A program made the translations under genes and the position numbers. Shown one piece after another: positions 53,424-62,700 of a stretch of DNA of 64,000 nucleotides. Within the stretch, counting starts at the first letter, position 1. The number at the start of each line of letters is the position of its first letter. The notes below the pieces were generated by a model. The model saw only the letters and a program-made list of their open reading frames with translations. It had not been told where the DNA came from and searched no databases. This stretch comes from Ignavibacteria bacterium (GTDB taxonomy: Bacteria > Bacteroidota > Ignavibacteria > SZUA-365), in assembly GCA_016720835.1 (NCBI GenBank), contig JADKJW010000003.1, positions 186,001 through 250,000 of the forward strand, read 5' to 3'.

Positions 53424-54890
53424 TTACACATCGGTTATATAGGTTTCAGTACGCCCTTTCCATTCCTGAGCGACGGAAGGCGGCACCAAGACCACGTACT
53501 CGTCTGTCAAGACTCCCTGTAGCACGGCTGTCGCCTTTCGTTTCTTTACTCTCGCGAGGTAATCGGGGCGCTGAGCGTTTTTGCAAGGTTTTCCGGAGAG
53601 TACCGCGGCGCCGTTTTTCCTCCGACGCTCTGCGCGTTCCTCCATGGCCTTCCGCACGCTCGACGTCGCGCTGCCAATGCGCAAGATCGAAGCGCCGATC
53701 GGACACCCAGCATACATACACCAAGCCAAGCAACCGCGCATCCCTGCAACCAGACGCACGCGCGGCGCTTTGCCGTTTTCCTTCAAGCGCTGTGCCATCG
53801 CTGCGATGACCGGGTTGTACCGTTCCGCCGCCATGGCGCAGAGATAGAGAATGGCGCGAACACGAGCGTTTCCGCGTTTGCTGATCCCCGCGGCGCTTGA
53901 CGCCATCTCCGCTTTGCTCGACGACGGGATCGAGGCCGACATACGAGACCAGTGCGGCAAACGAATGGAACCGTTCGATGTAGCCGAGCTCCAGACGCAG
54001 ACAGATCGCACTCCAGTTCCCGATCCCCGGGATGCTGGCATAATGCCAATCACCGGATCGTCTTGCATCATCGCGATGATCTGCCGACGATGCTTCTCAA
54101 TGCGTTCTCTGGCTTGGCGCAGATCGGACGCCATCGCTTCGATGCACAGCTGCGTGTAGGGATCGGTCAGCGAGGCCACGCTCGTCTTTGCCGCTGCGAT
54201 AATGGTCTCTGCCGTCTTCGTGGTGACACCGGGAATGCGTACGAGTGTCTCCGGTCGGGCACGCCCCAGCAGCGTCGATGTGGGATAGCGTTCGATGAGT
54301 TGAAGCACCCAGGGTGGGATCCCGTCGCGGCAGTAGCGAATCAGTTCCGGATGCGTGCGCTGCAGAAGCGATTCGAGTTCTGTCATCAACGACGCCGCCC
54401 GACGTATCATGCTCCGAATGGCGCGATAGTATTGCGTGGCGCCCTCCATCGCGGCCGTCGACGGGGTATCGGCTGCACGCATCCCGTAGGCGAGATACTG
54501 GGCGATCCCCAGCGCACTGGAGGAGTCCGTGACAGCGCGATGCAGCTCTCGATCAAGATACCGCTTGACCGCCAACGGGTTGAGCACATACACACGCACC
54601 GACGTATACGCGGCGAGAAGATGCTGCTCCTCTCTGGCCCACCGTTCCCAGTTTCCCTGATATCCACCAGTCGCCTCCATGCCGATATACACGGCAGACG
54701 GCGGAGAGGCGGATATGATCACGGTGTGCAGGAGCGTGCTGAGATCGGTGTGCCCGTCCCGCGTGTCGTCGAACTTGCGCGAGAAGAGCACGGTATCGCT
54801 CCTGCGCTTGTCCTTGGACGCGTCATCGCAGAGCGCTGTCACATCCACATGGCCTTTGCTGATGTCCATTCCAATCCAGAGGGTGTTCAT
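53424..54890 (-). pseudogene. IS110-family transposase, copy 1, damaged
   Basis: ATG 54890 (GGAGGAG upstream) reads a correct N-terminal DEDD RuvC-like domain: LWIGMDISKGHVDVTAL (Asp), VYIGMEATGGYQGNWERW (Glu), NPLAVKRYLDRELHRAVTDSSSALGIAQYL (Asp/Asp). After DDPVIGI (~54045) the frame departs: one base is missing compared with copy 2 (GGCATAATG vs GGCAATAATG), so the Tnp_20 domain with the catalytic serine region (VEQSGDG in copy 2) is lost. The original frame returns at ISKRGNARV (~53895) after an extra C, and again shifts near 53730. The protein as written cannot be active. Differences from copy 2 cluster in 53470-54060 and 54715-54815. Confidence 0.85.
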
Positions 54891-55216
54891 TGTCTCCTCC
54901 ACGGTGAAGAAATACATTCGCGGTGCATTGCCGAAGCAAGCAACTGCGGGGGCTTCCCTCCCGATCGGCGATCGTTCAGCCTGGTCAATACGTGGTCATT
55001 GCCACAAGATACTCCTCGAACGCGACGAGGGGACGGAAGCAACAATCTCCCAAACGAGATCATAGTCTCAGGGGGCCGGTCGTTGTATTCCGCAGTGCGG
55101 ATATCGTACGTATCCGGCACCAGAAATGAAAGAGAAATGCAAGACACCTTTGGGTTGGGGGAGAAGCATAAAACAAACATACCAGGGGGCCGGGGGGAGG
55201 TGGCAAGCGGGACGTA
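54891..55216 (-). ncRNA. Candidate bridge RNA region, IS110 copy 1
   Basis: About 325 non-coding bases upstream of the transposase, between its ATG and the junction repeat. In IS110-group elements this left end encodes the bridge RNA that pairs with donor and target DNA. Visible stem-loops: 55014-55018 with 55026-55030 (CCTCG/CGAGG) and 55095-55103 with 55111-55120 (one bulge). The same sequence is found unchanged at 56727-57052. Exact RNA ends and guide loops cannot be placed by eye. Confidence 0.45.
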
Positions 55217-55226
55217 CGACTGTGGA
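55216..55226. repeat. 11-bp junction repeat, middle copy
   Basis: ACGACTGTGGA between the two IS110 copies; see the left copy at 53380-53390. Confidence 0.8.
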
Positions 55227-55270
55227 GATACTCCGTTAAAATTCAAGTGATCTTGACCCTTACACATCGG

Positions 55271-56726
55271 TTATATAGGTTTCAGTACGCTCTTTCCATT
55301 CCGAGCGACGGAAGGCGGCACCAAGACCACGTACTCGTCTGTCAAGACTCCCTGTGGCACGGCTGTCGCCTTTCGTTTCTTTACTTCTCGCGAGGTAATC
55401 GGGGCGCTGAGCGTCTTTGCAAGGTTTTCCGGAGAGAGTACCGCGGCGCCGTTTTTCCTCCGACGCTCTGCGCGTTCCTCCATGGCCTTCGCACGCTCGA
55501 CGTCGCGCTGCCAATGCGCAAGATCGAAGCGCCGATCGGACACCCAGCATACATACACCAAGCCAAGCAACTTGCGCATCCCTGCAACCAGACGCACGCG
55601 CGGCGCTTTGCCGTTTTCCTTCAAGCGCTGTGCCATCGCTGCGATGACCGGGTTGTACCGTTCCGCCGCCATGGCGCAGAGATAGAGAATGGCGCGAACA
55701 CGAGCGTTTCCGCGTTTGCTGATCCCGCGGCGCTTGACGCCATCTCCGCTTTGCTCGACGACGGGATCGAGGCCGACATACGAGACCAGTGCGGCAAACG
55801 AATGGAACCGTTCGATGTAGCCGAGCTCCAGACGCAGACAGATCGCACTCCAGTTCCCGATCCCCGGGATGCTGGCAATAATGCCAATCACCGGATCGTC
55901 TTGCATCATCGCGATGATCTGCCGACGATGCTTCTCAATGCGTTCTCTGGCTTGGCGCAGATCGGACGCCATCGCTTCGATGCACAGCTGCGTGTAGGGA
56001 TCGGTCAGCGAGGCCACGCTCGTCTTTGCCGCTGCGATAATGGTCTCTGCCGTCTTCGTGGTGACACCGGGAATGCGTACGAGTGTCTCCGGTCGGGCAC
56101 GCCCCAGCAGCGTCGATGTGGGATAGCGTTCGATGAGTTGAAGCACCCAGGGTGGGATCCCGTCGCGGCAGTAGCGAATCAGTTCCGGATGCGTGCGCTG
56201 CAGAAGCGATTCGAGTTCTGTCATCAACGACGCCGCCCGACGTATCATGCTCCGAATGGCGCGATAGTATTGCGTGGCGCCCTCCATCGCGGCCGTCGAC
56301 GGGGTATCGGCTGCACGCATCCCGTAGGCGAGATACTGGGCGATCCCCAGCGCACTGGAGGAGTCCGTGACAGCGCGATGCAGCTCTCGATCAAGATACC
56401 GCTTGACCGCCAACGGGTTGAGCACATACACACGCACCGACGTATACGCGGCGAGAAGATGCTGCTCCTCTCTGGCCCACCGTTCCCAGTTTCCCTGATA
56501 TCCACCAGTCGCCTCCATGCCGATATACACGGCAGACGGCGGAGAGGCGGAAATGATCAATGTGTGCAAGATCGAGCTGAGATCCGTGTGCCCGTCCCGC
56601 GTGTCGTCGAACTTGCGCGAGAAGAGCACGGTATCGCTCCTGCGCTTGTCCTGACGCGTCATCGCAGAGCGCTGTCACATCCACATGGCCTTTGCTGATG
56701 TCCATTCCAATCCAGAGGGTGTTCAT
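55271..56726 (-). pseudogene. IS110-family transposase, copy 2, frameshifted near the start
   Basis: ATG 56726 begins LWIGMDISKGHVDVTALCDDAS, then the frame is lost: copy 1 has CCTTGGACG where copy 2 has CCTGACG, a two-base difference. The rest of the protein is open for 463 codons and includes the DEDD domain plus an intact Tnp_20 domain (IIASIPGIGNWSAICLRLELG, ALVSYVGLDPVVEQSGDGVKRRGISKRGNARVRAILYLCAM) with the conserved serine. So copy 2 keeps the half that copy 1 lost, and a single two-base correction would make it whole. This may be an assembly error or a true inactivation. Confidence 0.85.
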
Positions 56727-57052
56727 TGTCTCCTCCACGGTGAAGAAATACATTCGCGGTGCATTGCCGAAGCAAGCAACTGCGGGGGCTTCCCTCCCGA
56801 TCGGCGATCGTTCAGCCTGGTCAATACGTGGTCATTGCCACAAGATACTCCTCGAACGCGACGAGGGGACGGAAGCAACAATCTCCCAAACGAGATCATA
56901 GTCTCAGGGGGCCGGTCGTTGTATTCCGCAGTGCGGATATCGTACGTATCCGGCACCAGAAATGAAAGAGAAATGCAAGACACCTTTGGGTTGGGGGAGA
57001 AGCATAAAACAAACATACCAGGGGGCCGGGGGGAGGTGGCAAGCGGGACGTA
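56727..57052 (-). ncRNA. Candidate bridge RNA region, IS110 copy 2
   Basis: The left end of copy 2, identical by eye to 54891-55216, with the same two stem-loops at 56850-56866 and 56931-56956. See that entry for the argument. Confidence 0.45.
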
Positions 57053-57062
57053 CGACTGTGGA
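57052..57062. repeat. 11-bp junction repeat, right copy
   Basis: Third ACGACTGTGGA at the outer right end of the IS110 pair. Confidence 0.8.
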
Positions 57063-57136
57063 TGGGGCCGATGGGAGGCGGCAACGGGCGCACAAGCGAT
57101 GTTCTGCTCGTGCTTCCTCCCTCAGTCACTATTCCG

Positions 57137-57688
57137 TCAGGGATAGAATCGAATCCCCACTGCCGTCTGAAAATCGAAACCGAAACCGGGAACGATGCCG
57201 AGCACGGGATCGACTTCCAGGAAGATGTCGATCGCCGTGTTTTTCGGAATGATGTTCAGGCCGAAGACCCCGCGCGCCGCGAACAGCATCCTGTTCTCGT
57301 CGTCATCGTACCACCAGTAGTCGCCCTTGTTGCCCTTCCATTTCCCCCACACCCAGCGCCCCTTTTCACCCAGGCCAACGAGCGCGCCGACGCCGGCGTA
57401 GAGACTCACGACACGGGAATTGAACACGTCGGTAAAATGCCAGAGGTAGTCGGCATGAATCTGCGGATTGCCGAGATGCGACGTGCCGATGGCCGCGTCC
57501 CAGGAATTCAGACGGCTCTCCCAGAAGCGGAACGTCACCGCGGTCGGTTCGCCGAGCTCGAAGCCGAAACCGAAGGACCTCCCCTTCGGACCCTGCGCCG
57601 AGGCGGACAGCGTACACAACACCATGGCGACGAGACTTGCCGCAAACACGGCGCTCCGGATGCCGCGAAAACCCTTCCTCGTGCCCAT
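57137..57688 (-). CDS. Outer-membrane beta-barrel-like protein (paralogue of 23715-24242)
   Basis: A 183-residue exported protein with a signal peptide (FAASLVAMVLCTLSASAQ) and alternating strands ending GIRFYP. Segments GFGFELGEPTAVTFRFW, AIGTSHLGNPQIHADYLWHF, SLYAGVGALVGLGEKGR, FAARGVFGLNII match the protein at 23715-24242. The loop after GKGRW is Trp/Lys/Gly-rich (WVWGKWKGNKGDYWWYDDDENR) and is absent in the other copy. GAGGAGG lies before ATG 57688. Function unknown. Confidence 0.8.
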   Translation of the reverse strand: MGTRKGFRGIRSAVFAASLVAMVLCTLSASAQGPKGRSFGFGFELGEPTAVTFRFWESRLNSWDAAIGTSHLGNPQIHADYLWHFTDVFNSRVVSLYAGVGALVGLGEKGRWVWGKWKGNKGDYWWYDDDENRMLFAARGVFGLNIIPKNTAIDIFLEVDPVLGIVPGFGFDFQTAVGIRFYP

Positions 57689-57905
57689 GCTGACCTCCTC
57701 TTAAAATCGTAGTGTGAATGACCTGTGTCGAGAAACAGCAGCAGCTGTCCTTACAAGCATGCACTTCGATAGTGCAGAAATGATGCCGAAAAAGCCAGTC
57801 CAAACAGCCTGCATTCTCCCTGTTCCTTCGAGCGGTGTCTCCCCGTGAGGACTCGGATGTCCTTCAGAGGAGGTGCCGGTCGCACTTCGCAAGCCCGGAA
57901 AACGA

Positions 57906-57933
57906 AGGACCCCGCCATTTCGGGCGGGGTCCT
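57906..57933 (-). terminator. Terminator of the korAB operon
   Basis: An 11-bp G+C-rich inverted repeat (57906-57916 with 57923-57933) lies 24 bases past the korB stop; on the minus strand it is followed by TTCGTTTTC. The rest of 57689-57956 shows no gene. Confidence 0.8.
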
Positions 57934-57956
57934 GAAATCGATTGCGAGACTCGGAC

Positions 57957-59000
<1,044 letters not shown>

Positions 59001-59013
59001 TGCGAAACTCCTT

Positions 59014-60885
59014 TCACATCGATTCGAGAGATTTGAGGGCGGCGACTTCGATCTCGCTCGGCACGAAAGGCAGGCCCTGCACCTTCGCGAGCGTCTCCGA
59101 GTCGATCATGTAATTCGCGCGCAGCAGAAAGGCGAGCTGGCCGAGGTTGTTCTCGGGAATCAGCAGCTTCTTGTAGCGGCGCAGCACCTGCTCGAGATTT
59201 TTCGGGAATGGATTCAGATACTTGATGTGCACGTGGGCGACCTTCTTGCCCGCCGCCAGCAGGCGCTCGGTGGCCGCGCGGATGGCGCCGTAGGTGCCGC
59301 CCCAGCCGACGAGAGCGAACTCCGCGTCCTCGGAGCCGAAGATATCCTGCTCCGGGATGGAATCCTGCACTTTCTTGACCTTCGCGGCGCGCATATCCGT
59401 CATGAACTGATGATTGCCGGGTTCATAGTTCACGGTTCCGTCAATGTGCTTCTTCTCGAGTCCGCCGATGCGGTGTTCGAGACCCGGGGTGCCGGGAACC
59501 GCCCAGGGGCGGGCCAGGTGTTCATTGCGGGAGTAGGGCTTGTACGTTTCAGGATCGGTGGCGAACGGAATCGAGATGTCGGGAAGATTCTCGGCTTTCG
59601 GCAGCAGCCACGGTTCGGAACCGTTGCCGAGGTAGCCGTCGGTGAGCAGCACGACGGGCGTCATGTGCTTCAGGGCGATGCGCGCGGCCTCGATCGCCAT
59701 CCAGAAACAATTCGCGGGCGACGATGCGGCAATGACCGGAAGCGGAGATTCGCCGTTGCGGCCGAGGATCGCCTGGAACAGATCCGACTGCTCGGGCTTG
59801 GTCGGGAGACCCGTGCTGGGACCGCCGCGCTGCACGTTCACGATCACGAGAGGAAGTTCGATCATGATCGCGAGACCGATGGCCTCCTGCTTCAGCGCCA
59901 TGCCGGGACCGCTGGTGTTCGTGAACGCGAGCGAACCGCCGAAGGCGGCGCCAATGGCCGAGCAGATGCCCGCAATTTCGTCCTCGGCCTGGAAGGTCCG
60001 GAAGTTGAAATTCTTGTGACTGGAGAGCTCGTGCAGAATTTCGCTGGCCGGAGTGATCGGGTAGCTGCCGAGGAATCCCGGCAGTTTGGCGAGTTCGCAG
60101 GCGGCGAGAATGCCGATCGCGGTCGCCTCGTTGCCCGTCACGTTGCGGTAGGTGCCCGCGGGCAGCTTTGCCGGCTTCACCTCGAAGCGGGACGTGAAGA
60201 TCTCGGTGGTGTCGCCGTAGTTGTAGCCGGCGCGCAGCGCGCGCTCGTTGCCCTCGGCGATCATCGGATTCTTGCCGAACTTTTCCTTGATCCAGGCGAG
60301 CGTCGGTTCCATCGGGCGATTGTACATCCAGTAGCAGAGACCGAGCGCGAAGAAGTTCTTCGAACGCGTGATCTCCTTCATCGAGAGACCGATGCCTTCC
60401 AGCGCCGTCGTGACCATCTTCGTGATCGGCACTTCGAACAGCTTGTACCCGCGGAGGGAGCCGTCCTCGAGAGGACTGACGGCATACTTGGCGAGCTTCA
60501 GATTCTTCGCGTCGAACGCGTCGGTGTTCACGATGATCGCGCCGCCTTCGCGCACGTCCTTGATGTTCACCTTCAGCGCTGCCGGGTTCATCGCGACCAG
60601 CATGTCGGGCTTGTCTCCCGGCGTGTGGATGTCCTTGTTGCTGAAGTGCAGCTGGAACCCGGACACGCCGTACAGCGTGCCGGCTGGAGCCCGGATTTCC
60701 GCCGGATAGTCCGGAAGCGTGCTGAGGTCGTTGCCCATCAGCGCGGTCGTGGAAGTGAACTGCGAACCGGTGAGCTGCATGCCGTCGCCGGAATCGCCTG
60801 CGAAGCGAACAGTGACCTCGTCGAGCTCGATGAGATCGACGAGTTTTTTACCTTTGCCGTCCGCGGTTTCGATGGTCGTGTGCAT
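59014..60885 (-). CDS. korA: 2-oxoacid:ferredoxin oxidoreductase, alpha subunit with fused gamma domain
   Basis: A 623-residue subunit. The N-terminal ~200 residues are the gamma domain (VTVRFAGDSGDGMQLTGSQF, IRAPAGTLYGVSGFQLHFSN), followed by the alpha domain with GSYPITPASEILHELSS, FQAEDEIAGICSAIGAAFGG and TNTSGPGMALKQEAIGLAI. The fused gamma-alpha layout without a ferredoxin (delta) subunit is typical of the two-subunit 2-oxoglutarate enzymes. ATG 60885 was chosen because homology starts near there; the upstream part of the frame is not conserved. The hairpin-like CCGCCATGGTGGCGG near 60990 separates it from rplI. Confidence 0.93.
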   Translation of the reverse strand: MHTTIETADGKGKKLVDLIELDEVTVRFAGDSGDGMQLTGSQFTSTTALMGNDLSTLPDYPAEIRAPAGTLYGVSGFQLHFSNKDIHTPGDKPDMLVAMNPAALKVNIKDVREGGAIIVNTDAFDAKNLKLAKYAVSPLEDGSLRGYKLFEVPITKMVTTALEGIGLSMKEITRSKNFFALGLCYWMYNRPMEPTLAWIKEKFGKNPMIAEGNERALRAGYNYGDTTEIFTSRFEVKPAKLPAGTYRNVTGNEATAIGILAACELAKLPGFLGSYPITPASEILHELSSHKNFNFRTFQAEDEIAGICSAIGAAFGGSLAFTNTSGPGMALKQEAIGLAIMIELPLVIVNVQRGGPSTGLPTKPEQSDLFQAILGRNGESPLPVIAASSPANCFWMAIEAARIALKHMTPVVLLTDGYLGNGSEPWLLPKAENLPDISIPFATDPETYKPYSRNEHLARPWAVPGTPGLEHRIGGLEKKHIDGTVNYEPGNHQFMTDMRAAKVKKVQDSIPEQDIFGSEDAEFALVGWGGTYGAIRAATERLLAAGKKVAHVHIKYLNPFPKNLEQVLRRYKKLLIPENNLGQLAFLLRANYMIDSETLAKVQGLPFVPSEIEVAALKSLESM

Positions 60886-61020
60886 GTGCAAGCCTGATAT
60901 GGATAGGATGCTTGATGGACCTGTGTCGTTCCTGCGCGGACGCGGGGATTCGCGCGCGCATGCGTGAAATGGCGCCGGGCGCCGACCCGCCATGGTGGCG
61001 GCGTACGGGGAAACTCCCGA

Positions 61021-61473
61021 TTATTGCTGGCGCACGACCCACACCTTGACTTTTCCGCTCACGTCGGTGTGCAGGCGGATCGTCACGGTGTAGATGCCGA
61101 GCACCTTGATCGGTTCCTCGATTTCGATTTTGCGCTTGTCGATGGCGAAACCGCGCTCGGCGAGTTTTTCGCTGATCATCTCCTTCGTCACGGTTCCGAA
61201 CAGTTTGTCTTCCTCTCCGACCGGCATCTGGATGGTGATCGCGTTCTCGTGCTTCTCGAGTTCCTGCGCGATTTTCTCGGCGTCCTTCAGTTCCTTGTTC
61301 ATGCGAACCTGCAGGCGCTTCTTCTCTTCGCCGAGGACGTTCATGTTGCTCTTCGTGGCGACGTAGGCGAGTCCGCGCGGCAGCAGATAGTTGCGCGCAT
61401 AGCCGTCCTTTACCGCCACGACCTCGCCGATGGAACCGAGCGTGGAAATCGATTGTCTCAGGATGATTTTCAT
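61021..61473 (-). CDS. rplI: Ribosomal protein bL9
   Basis: A 150-residue protein of normal length. N-terminal domain MKIILRQSISTLGSIGEVVAVKDGYARNYLLPRGLA is the L9 signature; a long connecting helix (~41-75) and the C-terminal RNA-binding domain follow (LFGTVTKEMISEKLAERGFAIDKRKIEIEEPIKVLGIYTVTIRLHTDV). It is the last gene of the rpsF-ssb-rplI operon. Confidence 0.97.
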   Translation of the reverse strand: MKIILRQSISTLGSIGEVVAVKDGYARNYLLPRGLAYVATKSNMNVLGEEKKRLQVRMNKELKDAEKIAQELEKHENAITIQMPVGEEDKLFGTVTKEMISEKLAERGFAIDKRKIEIEEPIKVLGIYTVTIRLHTDVSGKVKVWVVRQQ

Positions 61474-61525
61474 GGAATGCTCCGTCTCTTCGCTTCGTGT
61501 GTATCTATTATTCGAAAATTTTCTG

Positions 61526-62026
61526 TCAATGGGAAGGATGGCTCGCCGTGTCAGAGGCGGAGTCGTCCGAGAGGTAGGCCGGAACTTCGATGTCTTCGAA
61601 AAACTCAAAGAGGTCGTCCTCCTCGTGCACGCCCGGATCCTCGAATTCATCGGAGTGCGTGGCGACGCCGTTCGTGCGCGCGAATTTGTTGAGGAACTGG
61701 ATGCGGCGGGCCTTCACTTCGAGGATGCTGCGATGACTGCCGTCCTCTCCCTTCCAGACGCGCGTCTGCAGCTCGCCTTCGACGAGGACGGCGCTGCCCT
61801 TCTTCAGGCGCTCGTGGCAACTGTCGGCGAGCTTGTTCCATGCGACGATGCCCACATAGCACACGTCCTCCTGCCAGTTGCTCAACCGGTCGCGGTACCG
61901 CCTGTTGGAGGCGATCGAGAAGTTCACCACCGGCGTATTGGTCGAGGTCGTGCGATACATCGGATCCTTGGTCAGGTTTCCGACGATCATCACATAGTTC
62001 AACTCCGGCATTTTCAGATCTGCCAT
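61526..62026 (-). CDS. ssb: Single-stranded DNA-binding protein
   Basis: A 166-residue SSB. The OB-fold is clear: LNYVMIVGNLTKDPMYRTT, VVNFSIASNRRYRD, VCYVGIVAWNKLADSCHERLKKGSAVLVEGELQTRVW and RSILEVKARRIQFLNK. The tail is acidic (EEDDLFEFFEDIE) but ends ASHPSH, so the usual DDDIPF-like tip, which recruits partner proteins, is absent. It lies in the place between rpsF and rplI where SSB is often found. Confidence 0.95.
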   Translation of the reverse strand: MADLKMPELNYVMIVGNLTKDPMYRTTSTNTPVVNFSIASNRRYRDRLSNWQEDVCYVGIVAWNKLADSCHERLKKGSAVLVEGELQTRVWKGEDGSHRSILEVKARRIQFLNKFARTNGVATHSDEFEDPGVHEEDDLFEFFEDIEVPAYLSDDSASDTASHPSH

Positions 62027-62107
62027 GCGAACTCCTCGGTGGGGGTCAGACGGTGCATGCGTTTCATGACATCGGCGATGCGATCCAGCGGCCTCGGGGC
62101 GATGCCG

Positions 62108-62515
62108 TTATTCGGCCGCGGGAGCCGTGACTGCAGGCCGTACGTCGCGCCCTTCCTCCGCTGCTGCGGCCAATTCCGCGGCCAGCGCGTTCGCGGCGGC
62201 GCGATTGCGCTTCGCGTCGAGCATGCGCTTGTCGAGCTTCAAAGTCAGGTACCGCATCACGTTTTCGTCGAGCGTCAGATACCGCTCCACCTTCTCGATG
62301 GAACGCGCTTCGGCTTCGAACTCGATGCACGTGTAAAAACCGTTGTGCTTCTTGGTGATCGGGTACGCGAGCCGGCGGCGGCCGATGCGGTCAGTGGCGA
62401 CGATGGTGCCGCCGTTCTTCGTGATGGTCTCTTCCGTGGCCTTGATCGTGTTTTCGATCTGCGCATCGTCAAGGCCGGAATTGACGATGAACGTGCACTC
62501 GTAGTACGTCTTCAT
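62108..62515 (-). CDS. rpsF: Ribosomal protein bS6
   Basis: A 135-residue protein. MKTYYECTFIVNSGLDDAQIEN, GGTIVATDRIGRRRLAYPITKKHNGFYTCIEFEA and RYLTLDENVMRYLTLKLDKR match S6. The C-terminal ~35 residues are an Ala-rich extension. First gene of the rpsF-ssb-rplI operon; rpsR, normally between ssb and rplI, is absent. Confidence 0.96.
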   Translation of the reverse strand: MKTYYECTFIVNSGLDDAQIENTIKATEETITKNGGTIVATDRIGRRRLAYPITKKHNGFYTCIEFEAEARSIEKVERYLTLDENVMRYLTLKLDKRMLDAKRNRAAANALAAELAAAAEEGRDVRPAVTAPAAE

Positions 62516-62618
62516 TGGGGGGGTTGCCCTTTGGTCTGGTGGAACATGCGGCCCGGCATCGAATGTGCCGAGCAGGACAATGAGTGTCGGTTTTTCCGGA
62601 AGCAATTCATCCGGTCGA

Positions 62619-62649
62619 TAAAGATACGGGTTGTCGCTGAGAAGTCAAA
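62619..62649 (-). promoter_or_regulatory. Bacteroidota-type promoter of the rpsF-ssb-rplI operon
   Basis: On the minus strand TTTG (62646-62649), 19 bases, TATCTTTA (62619-62626): matches TTTG-N19-TAnnTTTG except for the last base. It leaves a ~100-base leader before rpsF, which could hold a ribosomal-protein regulatory structure, though I cannot place one. Confidence 0.65.
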
Positions 62650-62700
62650 ATGGCGAATTCCCGCCGAAGGACGCGACTCGCAGGCGGAACGGACGATCCT

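Larger units (their letters stand above)
53391..55226 (-). mobile_element. IS110-family element, copy 1 (1836 bp)
   Basis: The repeat unit runs between two copies of ACGACTGTGGA and is followed head-to-tail by copy 2 of the same length. Only one protein-coding gene (a transposase on the minus strand) is present; no terminal inverted repeats are seen, as expected for IS110. The 3' side has only ~40 non-coding bases, while the 5' side has ~325, the arrangement of the IS110 (not IS1111) group, where a bridge RNA is encoded at the left end. Confidence 0.85.
55227..57062 (-). mobile_element. IS110-family element, copy 2 (1836 bp)
   Basis: A head-to-tail second copy of the same unit, of exactly the same length as copy 1, ending at the third ACGACTGTGGA (57052-57062). 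After it the sequence continues TGGGGCCGATGGG, which would have been joined to the DNA left of 53380 before insertion. Confidence 0.85.

Noticed and set aside
60985..61005. CCGCCATGGTGGCGG hairpin as terminator of rplI
   Set aside because: The stem is short and has no T-tract; kept only as a note under korA.
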